This document shows, piece after piece, positions 8,181-19,347 of a stretch of DNA of 64,000 nt; position 1 is the first letter of the stretch, and the number at the start of each line of letters is the position of its first letter. The position numbers and the translations under genes were made by a program. The DNA comes from Prosthecobacter sp. SYSU 5D2 (GTDB lineage: Bacteria > Verrucomicrobiota > Verrucomicrobiia > Verrucomicrobiales > Verrucomicrobiaceae). The stretch is taken from NCBI RefSeq assembly GCF_039655865.1, contig NZ_JBBYXL010000002.1, positions 434,001-498,000 of the forward strand. The letters are read 5' to 3'. The notes below the pieces were generated by a model. That model was not told the origin of the DNA. It made no database searches and worked only from the letters and a program-made list of their open reading frames with translations.

Positions 8181-8364
8181 CAGGGTCCTGACATCCACAT
8201 CGTAGAGCAGGCCCATCATCTTCTGGGAGAGCCAGACGTTTTCATCGGCATAAACCGCGTTCACGTCTCCCTTGCCGCTGGCGGCGACGAAAGTGAGGTA
8301 TTCCGCAGCCGATGAACGGACGAGGGAAGCATCGGGTGGAACCTTGCTCTTTTTTACTGCTCAT
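8181..8364 (-). pseudogene. RhuM-family N-terminal remnant, frameshifted and truncated
   Basis: Read on the minus strand from ATG 8364, the sequence begins MSSKK and then shifts frame at a run of six A. With five A it continues as SKVPPDASLV, then YLTFVAASGKGDVNAV, YADENVWLSQKMMGLL and YDVDVRTL. This strongly resembles the start of RhuM-like proteins (virulence-associated, found with mobile or defence islands), whose N-terminus has a WLsQ..M..LF motif. Similarity stops around 8181, where repeat-rich DNA begins, so more than 80% of a normal RhuM gene (about 330 residues) is missing. It is a fossil of a once complete gene. Confidence 0.65.
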
Positions 8365-8493
8365 ATGCGCTGAGGTCGAACATATCGCGCCCTTCGGCGC
8401 ATGGGAGGGACATAGGCGAGACCTGAGTCAAGCTCAATGAGGAAGCTGGGCCGGCTCCGCCTTGGTCAACAGGGTGCCGATGTGGGGGGAAAT

Positions 8494-8524
8494 AAAAATG
8501 CCAGGCGGGGGCCTGGCATTTTTT
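8494..8524. terminator. bidirectional rho-independent terminator
   Basis: The arms AATGCCAGGC and GCCTGGCATT, separated by GGGG, form a 10-base-pair stem flanked by A-rich sequence on the left and a T run on the right. It lies just beyond the stop of the minus-strand hibernation-factor gene, which it probably terminates; the symmetric flanks allow use from either side. Confidence 0.85.
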
Positions 8525-8557
8525 GGGGAAGAGGTTGGTTTTAACCGGGGTGGTTCA

Positions 8558-8872
8558 TTAATGGTGCTGGAGGCGGTCGAGTTTGTGCTCGAGGGCGGCT
8601 TTGAGTTTTTCGGCGGCACCGTCGAGGGCGAAGGCGAGGGTTTCGGCTTTGTGGGTGACGGCGATGGGGGGGAGGCCTTGGAGGCGGGCTTCCATCATGC
8701 AGCGCTTGTCTTCAGGGCCGCTCTTTTGGCTGTTCTCGTCATTGAGGTGCACTTCGACGCGGGTGACGTGTTCGCTCACATGGCTGAGGGCGTCCGAGAC
8801 GGTGGCCTCGGCCTGGGCGATGAAATCTTGATGGCCGGTGATGTGGTTGTCGGTATTGACTTGGATGATCAT
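8558..8872 (-). CDS. short ribosome hibernation-promoting factor (HPF/RaiA family)
   Basis: Starting at ATG 8872 gives 104 residues beginning MIIQVNTDNHITG; a longer frame to 8962 adds 30 residues that do not resemble the family. The pattern of HPF/YfiA proteins is visible: an opening beta strand, a long helix (AEATVSDALSHV), the RVEVHLND strand, the MEARLQGLPP hairpin and a final amphipathic helix (AALEHKLDRL). These small proteins bind the 30S decoding centre in stationary phase and block translation. It is the short form without the dimerising C-terminal domain. It lies 86 bases downstream of the U32 gene on the same strand and is followed by a strong terminator. Confidence 0.8.
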   Translation of the reverse strand: MIIQVNTDNHITGHQDFIAQAEATVSDALSHVSEHVTRVEVHLNDENSQKSGPEDKRCMMEARLQGLPPIAVTHKAETLAFALDGAAEKLKAALEHKLDRLQHH

Positions 8873-8958
8873 GGTATTTTTGGCGTGTTTATGCAGCCAT
8901 CTATAATACGTCTGCCAAGAGCTTTTTGTGGGTGGGTTTTGTCCAATCCTGACTGTTC

Positions 8959-11421
<2,463 letters not shown>

Positions 11422-11427
11422 GGGGGG

Positions 11428-11457
11428 AATGACGAATGACGAATGCAGAATGACGAA
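11428..11457. repeat. heptamer array of the GACGAAT family
   Basis: Thirty bases exactly matching the reverse complement of 1491-1520. It lies immediately before the U32 start codon, in what would be its leader. No facing partner array is seen nearby, unlike the pairs at 1396-1521 and 39294-39418. Confidence 0.85.
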
Positions 11458-11494
11458 GGATTTCGCGGAGCGGGGCCTGCGGAGGGGGGGAAAT

Positions 11495-11531
11495 AGACAG
11501 GATGACAGAATTGGCAGGGTTTACAGGACGG
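11495..11531. repeat. ~9-base periodic ACAGGAT array
   Basis: Units ACAGGATG, ACAGAATTG, GCAGGGTTT, ACAGGACGG follow each other at 8-9 base spacing. The same kind of array forms hairpins at 714-813 and 24901-24978; here only one arm is visible. Confidence 0.6.
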
Positions 11532-11600
11532 GTCCTATTCGCTCGATGCTGCAAGACACCTTTAATTCAGAAGAGAGGTGTGCGAAAGCAGCTTTAAAGT

Positions 11601-11758
11601 GTTCATATGAACGCATTAATGAGACGCATTGTGAATTACTTTCGGAATTCTGAGATTGCACTTTGTAACCTTTCTCGTTACTAAGGTCATCTTAATTACT
11701 GGCAATTGTGGAATATCAATTGCTGTAAGCGAGAAACGTCATTGTAACTGTGATCACA
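11601..11758. promoter_or_regulatory. AT-rich leader with nested palindromes upstream of rsmH
   Basis: This stretch is much richer in AT than its surroundings and carries several symmetrical sites: the perfect 12-base palindrome GTTCATATGAAC (11601-11612), an inverted repeat GCAATTG/CAATTGC (11702-11708, 11717-11723) nested inside TTTCTCGTTAC/GTAAGCGAGAAA (11671-11681, 11725-11736), and TGTGATCACA (11749-11758). It lies before the dcw cluster where mraZ and its operator boxes are often found; no mraZ gene or GTGGG-type boxes are visible. A promoter and operator role is inferred from position and symmetry only. Confidence 0.5.
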
Positions 11759-11921
11759 ACAGATGTTTGCCCAAACCGCCAGTCTTTTCTCGAATCCCTG
11801 GAATGCCGATGAATTCGCGGCAGGGAAGGAAGCGGGCAGGGAGGGTGAAAAGGGATGGGTTTCTAGAATTGTACAAACGTTTCAAGCGGGCGTCTGGCCG
11901 TGGTTTGGAACATCTGAAGAT

Positions 11922-12956
11922 GCCATGGACGATCTGATGCCGCTGGGGAGGGGGACGCTGATTCAGCGTCCTGTGGGGGATGAAGCCGGTCTGGGCGGCG
12001 GGTCTGCGCCGGAGCCGGGCGGGGCGCGGGAGGTGCCTTTTTACCATCTGCCAGTGCTGCTGAATGAAGTGCTGGAGGTGCTGCAACCGGCCCCGGGAAA
12101 GCTGATTTTCGATGGCACCCTGGGCGGTGGCGGGCATACGGAGGCGCTGCTGCAACGTGGTGCCCGGGTGGTGGCCATGGACCAGGATGATGAGGCGCTG
12201 CGCCATGCGGGCGAGCGGCTGAAGGGCTATGCGGACCAGTTTTGCGCCCTGAAGGGGAATTTCCGCGACTTTCCCACGGTGCTGGGGGAGGCGGGAGTGA
12301 CCGGTCTAGACGGTATGCTGATTGACATCGGCGTGAGCAGCCGGCACCTGGATGCGGCGGAGCGCGGGTTCTCCTTTAACAAGGACGGCCCGCTGGACAT
12401 GCGCATGGACACGTCCGGACCCATCACGGCGGCGGACATTGTGAACACCTATGAGCAGGGCGCGCTGGAGCGGATCCTGTGGAAATACGGGGAGGAAAAC
12501 CAGGCGCGGAAGATCGTGAAAGCGATCCTGGCAGAGCGGGCGAAGGGACCCATCAAAACGACGCTGCAACTGGCGGATCTGATTTCCAAGGTGTGCCCCA
12601 AATACAGCAAGAGGCATCCGGCCACGCTGACCTTCCAGGCGCTGCGGATCGAGACCAACCAGGAGCTGGCGGCGCTGGAGGACTTCCTGGCGGCTGCGCC
12701 CAAGTGGCTGAAGCCTGGTGGCCGCCTGGCGGTCATCAGTTTCCATTCGCTGGAAGACCGGGTGGTGAAGCATGCCTTTCACCGCCAGAGCCAGGTGTGG
12801 CTGGACCGGCCGGAGTGGCCGGAGCCGAAGCGCAATCCCGACTGCTTTTACCGCCTCATCTCGCGCAAGCCGATGGAGGCCACGGAGCTGGAACTGAGCC
12901 TAAACCCGCGCGCCCGCAGCGCCCGTCTGCGCGGTGTGGAACGCCTGCCCGCATGA
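11922..12956 (+). CDS. rsmH: 16S rRNA (cytosine-1402 N4) methyltransferase RsmH
   Basis: RsmH methylates C1402 of 16S rRNA with S-adenosylmethionine and is classically the first enzyme gene of dcw clusters. The conserved start YHLPVLLNEVL, the SAM loop DGTLGGGGHTEALL, then DIGVSSRHLDAAERGFSF and DMRMD, and the C-terminal ISFHSLEDRVVKHAF and LNPRARSARLR are all present. The frame is open back to ATG 11763 (397 residues), but the extra 53 residues have less GC-biased third positions and no family similarity, so ATG 11922 (344 residues) is preferred; ATG 11934 is also possible. The stop overlaps the ftsL start (ATGA). Confidence 0.93.
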   Translation, partial: AMDDLMPLGRGTLIQRPVGDEAGLGGGSAPEPGGAREVPFYHLPVLLNEVLEVLQPAPGKLIFDGTLGGGGHTEALLQRGARVVAMDQDDEALRHAGERLKGYADQFCALKGNFRDFPTVLGEAGVTGLDGMLIDIGVSSRHLDAAERGFSFNKDGPLDMRMDTSGPITAADIVNTYEQGALERILWKYGEENQARKIVKAILAERAKGPIKTTLQLADLISKVCPKYSKRHPATLTFQALRIETNQELAALEDFLAAAPKWLKPGGRLAVISFHSLEDRVVKHAFHRQSQVWLDRPEWPEPKRNPDCFYRLISRKPMEATELELSLNPRARSARLRGVERLPA

Positions 12957-13309
12957 AAAACAATCGCTATCGCAATTCCATCGGCCTGCCCGTTTTGACG
13001 GCGGTCCTGATCCTGTGCGGGGCCGGCCTGCTGGCGGCGCTCAGCGTGGTGGTGAACAAGAACCGCATCACGGCGCTGGCGGAGCAGCAGCGGCAGGTGG
13101 AGCAGGAAATGAAGCTGCTGAATTTTGAGATCGTTAGCCTGGAGCGGAAAGTGGACCTGCTGCTGGATGGTGCGCGTGTGCAGCCCATCCTGCAGGCCAA
13201 AGGAACCTGGCTGCAAAAGCTGAGCCCCGATGCCCGCGCCATCATCCATTTGAAACCCATTCCCACGGCGAAAACCGTGGCCCAGTCCACCGAGGCTGAA
13301 CTGCCATGA
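12953..13309 (+). CDS. ftsL: FtsL-like septum protein
   Basis: A 118-residue bitopic membrane protein: a short basic N-terminus, one membrane span (LPVLTAVLILCGAGLLAAL) and an extracytoplasmic coiled coil rich in Glu, Gln and Leu (residues 40-75). Sequence similarity to FtsL is low, as is normal for this family. The ATGA overlap with rsmH on one side and ftsI on the other is the classical ftsL position. FtsL bridges FtsQ/FtsB and the septal synthase FtsW-FtsI. The coding region is in frame with a longer open frame that runs inside rsmH; the start at 12953 fits the overlap. Confidence 0.8.
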   Translation: MKNNRYRNSIGLPVLTAVLILCGAGLLAALSVVVNKNRITALAEQQRQVEQEMKLLNFEIVSLERKVDLLLDGARVQPILQAKGTWLQKLSPDARAIIHLKPIPTAKTVAQSTEAELP

Positions 13310-15198
13310 TGCCCACCCCCAACCAGTCCCAACTGCGCCGCGACCGTCCTCTCTGCCATCGCATGATGATGGTGACCTGCGGGCTCACCGTCTGCTTTTC
13401 CGTCGTCGTCTGGCGGCTGTACGATTTGCATTTGAAAAAAGGGCCGCAACTGGCCGAGGAAGCCTCGCGGAAGTTCCGTGAAGACCGCATCCTGCCTGCC
13501 CAGCGCGGGTCCATCAAGGATCATTCCGACCGTTACCTGGCCTATGATGAGGAGGTCTATGAACTGCGCACGGACCGGGTGCATTTGCACGATGTGCGCT
13601 CCATTTTGCCAAACCTGGCCCGCATTCAGGGGACCACCCAGAAGGAACTGAAGCGGACACTGGACGACAAGCAGATCCTGGCGGCTTATCATGCCCATGT
13701 GGCAGAAGCGCTCAGCGCCAAGCTGGGCGGCACGGCAGCGGAGATGCTGGAAAAGGTGACCTCGAAAAAGCAGGTCGAGGTGCTGACCCACAATATGAAC
13801 GATGACCTGGCCAAAGAATGGCGGGAGCATCTGGAGAACCTCTTTGTCAAAGGTGTGTATGTGAAGCCGGCCGTGCGCCGCCACTATCCCACCGATGACC
13901 GTCTGGCGCTGATCATCGGAGGCACGGAGGAGGGCAAGGGCGGTGTCCAGGGCATCGAGCGGATTTATGAAGACACGCTGCGCGGAGTCTCCGGATCCGT
14001 CTGCGTGGAGCATGACAAGTATGGCCGGGAACTGCTGCTGTATCGCGGAGAGATCCAGGAGCCGGTGCATGGTAAGGATGTGCATCTGACCATTGACCTG
14101 CAAATGCAGGACGCGGTGGATGCCATTGTGGCGCAGGCCCAGGCGACCTATAAGCCCAACAAAATCATGGCGATTGTTACCGAAGTGGCCACCGGCTCCG
14201 TGTTGGCGATGAGCTTTCTTCCCGGCCATGACCGGAGCGAGCCCGGCAGCACCAACTGGAAAAACCTGACCATTTATGAGCCATATGAACCAGGTTCCAC
14301 GTTCAAGGTGGTGGCCTTTACGGCAGCTCTGGACCAGCGGAAGACCAGCGCGGACGAGCGCTTTGACTGCCACTGGGGACTTTACACGGATCCTGGGCTG
14401 AATGTCTCCCTGAGGGACGTGACCAAGATGGGCACGGTGACAGCACGGGAGGCCTTTGCGAAGTCCAGCAACATCGCCACCTACAAGATCTTCAAGCGGG
14501 TGGGCCAGGACACCTATCTGGATTACGTGAAGCGTTTTGGCTTCGGCCAGAAAACCGGGATTGACCTGTCCGGGGAAAGCGCGGGGTACATCAATGACGG
14601 CCGCTGGTCCAACACCACGTATTCACGCTTTCCCATGGGCTACGAGGTGAATGTGACGCCGCTGCAGATGGCCATGGCCTACGGGGCGATCGCCAACGGC
14701 GGCATCCTGATGAAACCACGGATGGTGGACCGGATCGTGGCGGACGGCGGGCGGCAGGTCATCCAGGTGCCACCGGTGGCGGTGGCGCAGGTTTGCACCG
14801 GAAAGACGGCGGCGACGATGCGTGAGCTGCTGGCCGGCGTGGTGGAAACGGGCACGGGAACGCGTGCGCAGATTGAAGGCATCCCGGTGGCGGGGAAAAC
14901 CGGCACGTCCCAGCGGTATGACCACGAGATGATCACCGGCAAGAATAAAGATGGAAGTCTGAAAAAGGGAGGCTATCGAAAAGACCAGTGGATCACTTCC
15001 TTTGCAGGCTTCGCCCCGGCGAATGACCCAAAAATTGTGTGTGTGGTCGTGCTGGACAATCCGAAGGCACCGGACCCCGCAGATATCGGCGGCGGAAAGG
15101 TCGCCGCTCCCATCTTTGCTGAAATCGTGGCCGAAACTCTCAAACAACTCTCCATCCGCCCTCAACGTCCTCTCGCCCTGAAAGGAGAATCTGAATGA
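13306..15198 (+). CDS. ftsI: penicillin-binding protein FtsI (class B transpeptidase)
   Basis: This 630-residue class B PBP carries one N-terminal membrane span (MMVTCGLTVCFSVVVWRL), a dimerisation/pedestal region and a transpeptidase domain. The three active-site motifs are present: STFK with nucleophile S331, SSN at 387-389 and KTGTS at 531-535. It cross-links septal peptidoglycan together with FtsW. It is embedded in the dcw cluster with 4-base overlaps to ftsL and murE. The length is somewhat above E. coli FtsI (588). No PASTA domain is seen at the C-terminus. Confidence 0.93.
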   Translation: MMPTPNQSQLRRDRPLCHRMMMVTCGLTVCFSVVVWRLYDLHLKKGPQLAEEASRKFREDRILPAQRGSIKDHSDRYLAYDEEVYELRTDRVHLHDVRSILPNLARIQGTTQKELKRTLDDKQILAAYHAHVAEALSAKLGGTAAEMLEKVTSKKQVEVLTHNMNDDLAKEWREHLENLFVKGVYVKPAVRRHYPTDDRLALIIGGTEEGKGGVQGIERIYEDTLRGVSGSVCVEHDKYGRELLLYRGEIQEPVHGKDVHLTIDLQMQDAVDAIVAQAQATYKPNKIMAIVTEVATGSVLAMSFLPGHDRSEPGSTNWKNLTIYEPYEPGSTFKVVAFTAALDQRKTSADERFDCHWGLYTDPGLNVSLRDVTKMGTVTAREAFAKSSNIATYKIFKRVGQDTYLDYVKRFGFGQKTGIDLSGESAGYINDGRWSNTTYSRFPMGYEVNVTPLQMAMAYGAIANGGILMKPRMVDRIVADGGRQVIQVPPVAVAQVCTGKTAATMRELLAGVVETGTGTRAQIEGIPVAGKTGTSQRYDHEMITGKNKDGSLKKGGYRKDQWITSFAGFAPANDPKIVCVVVLDNPKAPDPADIGGGKVAAPIFAEIVAETLKQLSIRPQRPLALKGESE

Positions 15199-16745
15199 TC
15201 CTGCGTGATCTGATTCCCCATCTGGACAAACCGGCTGTCTCCGGCAGCCTGGACACCGTCATCAACGGCCTGACCTATGACTCCCGCACCGCCGGGCCGG
15301 GCATCGCTTTTGTGGCCCTGCGCGGCAAGACCTCCGACGGGCACGATTACATCCCCAAGGCCATCGAGTCTGGCGCGGCGGTGGTCATCTCTGAACAGGC
15401 CCCGCCGGATGACGTGAAGGTGCCCTGGGTGCACGTCAAATACAGCCGCATAGCCCTGGCTCAGGCCGCGGCTTTCCTGCATGGGGAGCCGGCGAAGAAC
15501 CTGGCCATCGCCGCCGTCACCGGCACCAACGGCAAGACCACGACGGCCTTCCTGATGCATCATTTGCTGAATGCCGGGCAGAAGCGCTGCGGGCTGCTGA
15601 GCACCGTCATTTATGACCTGGGCGGTCAGCAGGTGCCCTCCACCCACACCACGCCAGAGTCCTTGGAAATCCAGGGCCTGCTGTCCCAGATGCGGGACAA
15701 CGGCTGCCGGGCGGTCTCCATGGAGATCAGCTCCCACGCGCTGGATCAGCACCGGGTGCATGGCCTGCCCATCGCGGCCGGTGTCTTCACCAATCTGACC
15801 CAGGACCACCTGGACTACCATGGCAGCATGGAGGAGTACTATGCGGCCAAGGTGCGAATGTTTGAAATGATCGCGCGGCAGCCGAAAGGGGCCATGGTGA
15901 TCAATGCGGATGACCTTTGGGGCCGCAAGCTCATCGCCCGCTATGAAGACACGGGCAAGGTCATCAAATTTGGTTATGGTGTGGGTTTTGACTATCGCGC
16001 GGTGAACGTGCGCTACGACCTCACCGGCACGACGTTTGAGCTGGAGGCCAAGGGCCGGACCTTCCTGGTGCGCACGCCGCTCATCGGTGACTTCAATGTC
16101 TATAACTCTCTCGGCGCACTGGCGGCGGTGCAGGCCATGGGACTGAATCTGCGGGAGACGGTGGCACTTTTGAAAAATGCCCCGCAGGTGCCCGGCAGGC
16201 TGGAGCGTGTGACGGAGGCCACGAGCAAGTTCCAAGTCTTTGTGGACTATGCCCACACGCCGGATGCGATCCAGAATGCGCTGAGCACCCTGCGCGCCCT
16301 GCGCCCGCGTCGCATCATCATTGTCTTTGGCTGCGGTGGCGGGCGTGACCGCTCCAAGCGCCCGCTGATGGCGGCCGCAGCGGAGGCTGGCAGCGATATT
16401 TGCGTGCTGACCAGCGACAATCCGCGCAACGACGATCCTCAGGTCATCATTGCCGATGCGGTGAAAGGTTTCACCCGTCCGAAGAACCACGTCATCATGG
16501 TGGACCGGCGGGAGGCGATCAAGATCGCTTTGGAAAATGCCCGTGGCGGAGACCTGGTGCTCATCGCTGGCAAGGGCCATGAGGACTATCAGGAGATCCA
16601 GGGCAAGAAGCATCCGTTTGATGACCGTCGTGTGGTGCGCCAGCTGATGATCCAGATCGCCGGCAACCGGGACGTGGAGCGTGCGGAAAAGCAGGCGGAA
16701 CGGGAGATGCGCGACGCCGAGCGGAGGCGGCCCTACGACCGCTGA
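15195..16745 (+). CDS. murE: UDP-MurNAc-tripeptide synthetase MurE (meso-DAP type)
   Basis: MurE adds the third amino acid to UDP-MurNAc-L-Ala-D-Glu in the cytoplasm. The 516-residue protein has the three Mur ligase domains, the P-loop GTNGKTTT at residues 110-117, the carbamylated-lysine region (QDHLDYHGSMEEYYAAK) and a DNPR motif at about 408-411. DNPR is the known signature for meso-diaminopimelate as substrate, so the wall is predicted to be of the DAP type. The final 25 residues are a charged extension (Arg/Glu rich). ATGA overlap with ftsI; one base separates its stop from murF. Confidence 0.94.
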   Translation: MILRDLIPHLDKPAVSGSLDTVINGLTYDSRTAGPGIAFVALRGKTSDGHDYIPKAIESGAAVVISEQAPPDDVKVPWVHVKYSRIALAQAAAFLHGEPAKNLAIAAVTGTNGKTTTAFLMHHLLNAGQKRCGLLSTVIYDLGGQQVPSTHTTPESLEIQGLLSQMRDNGCRAVSMEISSHALDQHRVHGLPIAAGVFTNLTQDHLDYHGSMEEYYAAKVRMFEMIARQPKGAMVINADDLWGRKLIARYEDTGKVIKFGYGVGFDYRAVNVRYDLTGTTFELEAKGRTFLVRTPLIGDFNVYNSLGALAAVQAMGLNLRETVALLKNAPQVPGRLERVTEATSKFQVFVDYAHTPDAIQNALSTLRALRPRRIIIVFGCGGGRDRSKRPLMAAAAEAGSDICVLTSDNPRNDDPQVIIADAVKGFTRPKNHVIMVDRREAIKIALENARGGDLVLIAGKGHEDYQEIQGKKHPFDDRRVVRQLMIQIAGNRDVERAEKQAEREMRDAERRRPYDR

Positions 16746-16746
16746 G

Positions 16747-18123
16747 ATGAAAGCCATCGCCCTCCAGACCCTGGCTGATTTTGCCGAAGGCAGGCTGAGC
16801 GGCCCCCCATCTGCCGGTTCACGCCTGGTCACCCGCATCGTCACCGACTCCCGCAAGGTCGGGAAAGGGGATGTGTTTGTGGCCCTGGCCGGAGACAAAT
16901 TTGATGCGCATGATTTCATCCCGCAGGTCATGGCCGCCGGGGCCGCTGCGGTATTGGTGAGCCGGACGGAGGCCGCCTGGAGCAGGGAGGCCTGCGCCGT
17001 CATCGAGGTAGTGGACACGCTGCTGGCGCTGCAATGCCTGGCGCGCTGCTACCGGGCCTGGCACCAGCCGCTGATCATTGGCCTAACCGGAAGTAATGGG
17101 AAAACATCCACCAAGGACCTGACCGCGCTGGTGATGGGCATCAAGGTGCAGACCCGCGCCACGCTGGGTAACTTGAACAACCACATCGGCCTGCCGCTGA
17201 CGCTGCTGAGCCTGGAAGAAGGGGATGAATGTGGCGTGGTGGAAATGGGCATGAACCACCCGGGGGAGATCAAGACGCTGGTGGACATCGCCCTGCCGGA
17301 TGCGGCCATCGTGACCAACGTGGGCATGGCGCACATCGAATATATGGGCAGCCAGGACGCCATTGGCTGGGAAAAGGCCACGCTGCCGTCCAATGTGCAT
17401 GCCGAGGGCGTGGTGGTGCTGAATGCCAATGATCCCTACACGCCGCTCATCTCCCGCCACTGCCAGGCCACGGTCTTCACCGCCGGGACGGAAGCGGGAG
17501 ATGTACGAGCGATTGACCTGCGGCCAGGGCCGGACGGCACCCATTTTAAACTCGATTTTGCTGGGGAGGTGGTGGAGACCTTTCTGCCGGTGATGGGCAG
17601 CCACATGGTGGGCAATGCCGCGCTGGCTGCCTGCATGGGATGGGCACACGGCATCCTGCCGGCGGACATCGCCGCCGCCCTGAGCAGTGCCCGGCTGACG
17701 GGCGGGCGCATGGAGACCAAGACCGTACAGGACATCCTGTTCATTGACGATTCCTACAATGCCAACCCGGACTCCATGAAAGCCGGTCTGGCCACACTGG
17801 CCTCCCTGAAGACGCCGGGAAAAAAGATCGCCGTGCTGGGGCGCATGGGGGAGCTGGGCATCCATGCGCGGACCGGGCATGAGGGCATCGGCCAGTTTGC
17901 CGCCGGGCTGAATCTCGCCGCCGTCTATACGGTGGGTGATGAAGCTGCCATCATCAGCGACGCCGCACGCGATGCGGGGCTCCGTGAAACCTTGAACTTT
18001 CCAGACCACGAAACCTGCGCAGCGCATTTGAAGAAATTGTTACAGCCAGGGGATGCGGTGCTCTTGAAAGGCAGCCGCTCAACGGGCATGGAAAAAGTTT
18101 TATCCCATTTTCAGAAGGCATGA
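16747..18123 (+). CDS. murF: UDP-MurNAc-tripeptide:D-Ala-D-Ala ligase MurF
   Basis: MurF attaches D-Ala-D-Ala to complete the pentapeptide precursor. At 458 residues it has normal size, with the P-loop GSNGKTSTK from residue 115, the NLNNHIGLP motif, GMNHPGEI, and the C-terminal domain DSYNANPDSMKAGL typical of MurF. A longer frame starts at 16681 but would overlap murE by 65 bases; ATG 16747 follows the murE stop directly. It is the fifth gene of the dcw cluster and overlaps mraY by four bases. Confidence 0.94.
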   Translation: MKAIALQTLADFAEGRLSGPPSAGSRLVTRIVTDSRKVGKGDVFVALAGDKFDAHDFIPQVMAAGAAAVLVSRTEAAWSREACAVIEVVDTLLALQCLARCYRAWHQPLIIGLTGSNGKTSTKDLTALVMGIKVQTRATLGNLNNHIGLPLTLLSLEEGDECGVVEMGMNHPGEIKTLVDIALPDAAIVTNVGMAHIEYMGSQDAIGWEKATLPSNVHAEGVVVLNANDPYTPLISRHCQATVFTAGTEAGDVRAIDLRPGPDGTHFKLDFAGEVVETFLPVMGSHMVGNAALAACMGWAHGILPADIAAALSSARLTGGRMETKTVQDILFIDDSYNANPDSMKAGLATLASLKTPGKKIAVLGRMGELGIHARTGHEGIGQFAAGLNLAAVYTVGDEAAIISDAARDAGLRETLNFPDHETCAAHLKKLLQPGDAVLLKGSRSTGMEKVLSHFQKA

Positions 18124-19265
18124 TTTACTGGCTCTACGAATTTCGCAACTGGCTCGAAGCTGCCGACTGGATCAGTGCAGATTCGGCGCTGTACAAGCTG
18201 CTGAACATCTTCCGCTACCATACCTTCAGGTCGGGAGGAGCCTTTGTGACGGCCTTTGTGCTTTCCTTGCTTTATGGAGAGCGCCTGATCCGCAAGCTCA
18301 TCTCGTTGAAGATCGGCCAGCCCATCCGCACGGCGGAAGAAGTGGGCAGGCTCTATGAACTTCAGGGGAAAAAAGCGGGCACTCCTACCATGGGCGGCAT
18401 CCTCATTTTGGGGGCCATCGTGGTCACGACGCTGATCTGGGCCAAATGGGACAACATCATGGTCTGGACCATCCTTTTTACCACGGTGGGTCTCGGCGCG
18501 CTGGGCTTTTGGGATGACTACCTGAAGATCAGCAAAAAGAACTCCAAAGGCGTCTCAGCACGCACCAAGCTGGTGTGGCAGACGTCTGTGGCCGTCCTGG
18601 CCGGTCTGCTGATGGCCTATGCGGTGCCACCGGATGAAGGCGTGACGCTTCGTGCCCTTTATGTGCCTTTTTTTAAAGAGGCCCTCATCACTGACATGGG
18701 CATCTTTTCGGTGCTGCTCTTCACCCTCATCATCGTTGGCAGTTCCAACGCAGTGAACCTGACGGACGGCCTGGACGGCCTGGCCACCGGCTGCTCGCTG
18801 ACCACGGCTCTGGCCTATGCCGGGTTTGGGTATGTCTGCGGCAATGCCAAATATTCCGATTATCTCGGCGTGGCTCATCACACGATGGCCAATGAGCTGC
18901 CGATTGTGGCCATGGCCCTGGCGGGAGCCTGCGTGGGCTTTCTGTGGTTCAATGCCCATCCGGCGCGGATGTTCATGGGCGATACGGGTTCGCTGGCGCT
19001 GGGCGGCTGCATCGCCACGCTGGCCATCGGCTGCAAGCAGGAGATCGTCCTGGCGCTGGTGGGCGGCGTGTTTGTCATGGAGGCGATGAGCGTCATCATC
19101 CAGGTCTTCAGCTTTAAGACGAGGGGCAAGCGGGTGTTTCGCATGTCCCCCATTCATCATCATTTTGAACTGGGGGGCTGGCACGAGAATCAGGTCATTG
19201 TGAGATTTTGGGCGCTATCGCTTTTCTTTGCCCTACTTGGCCTAGCCACACTTAAACTTCGCTAA
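18120..19265 (+). CDS. mraY: phospho-MurNAc-pentapeptide translocase MraY
   Basis: MraY transfers phospho-MurNAc-pentapeptide to undecaprenyl phosphate, making lipid I in the inner membrane. The 381-residue protein has about ten membrane segments and the signature sites GTPTMGG, the FWDDYLK aspartates, NLTDGLDGLA and the histidine cluster MSPIHHHFELGGW with E-x-x-V next to it. The start overlaps the murF stop. An 82-base AT-rich gap follows before murD, the first real break in the cluster, so an internal promoter there is possible. Confidence 0.95.
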   Translation: MIYWLYEFRNWLEAADWISADSALYKLLNIFRYHTFRSGGAFVTAFVLSLLYGERLIRKLISLKIGQPIRTAEEVGRLYELQGKKAGTPTMGGILILGAIVVTTLIWAKWDNIMVWTILFTTVGLGALGFWDDYLKISKKNSKGVSARTKLVWQTSVAVLAGLLMAYAVPPDEGVTLRALYVPFFKEALITDMGIFSVLLFTLIIVGSSNAVNLTDGLDGLATGCSLTTALAYAGFGYVCGNAKYSDYLGVAHHTMANELPIVAMALAGACVGFLWFNAHPARMFMGDTGSLALGGCIATLAIGCKQEIVLALVGGVFVMEAMSVIIQVFSFKTRGKRVFRMSPIHHHFELGGWHENQVIVRFWALSLFFALLGLATLKLR

Positions 19266-19347
19266 GTCCAAAATATTAATGATAGTTGATTAAATAATGG
19301 TAAACTGCTGACGTCTCATTAGAGCTACAAAAACCACCATTCTCTCC
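19266..19347. promoter_or_regulatory. AT-rich break in the dcw cluster
   Basis: An 82-base stretch much poorer in GC than its flanks (for example ATATTAATGATAG and TTGATTAAATAATGG). It separates the tightly overlapping rsmH-mraY block from murD. A secondary promoter is plausible, but no convincing -35/-10 pair with correct spacing was found. Confidence 0.3.

Noticed and set aside
11749-11758. TGTGATCACA as a CRP-binding site
   Set aside because: The CRP site needs six bases between TGTGA and TCACA. Here the half-sites overlap, so only a generic palindrome is claimed.
11656-11937. Small gene of 93 codons upstream of rsmH
   Set aside because: It covers the palindromic AT-rich leader and overlaps rsmH; no similarity or ribosome site supports it.
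12967-14373. Minus-strand open frame of 468 codons over ftsL and ftsI
   Set aside because: Antisense to two certain division genes; no motifs or start context of its own.
15162-17018. Minus-strand open frame of 618 codons over murE and murF
   Set aside because: The plus-strand genes carry complete Mur ligase motifs and the overlap pattern of the cluster. The antisense frame has no recognisable domain.
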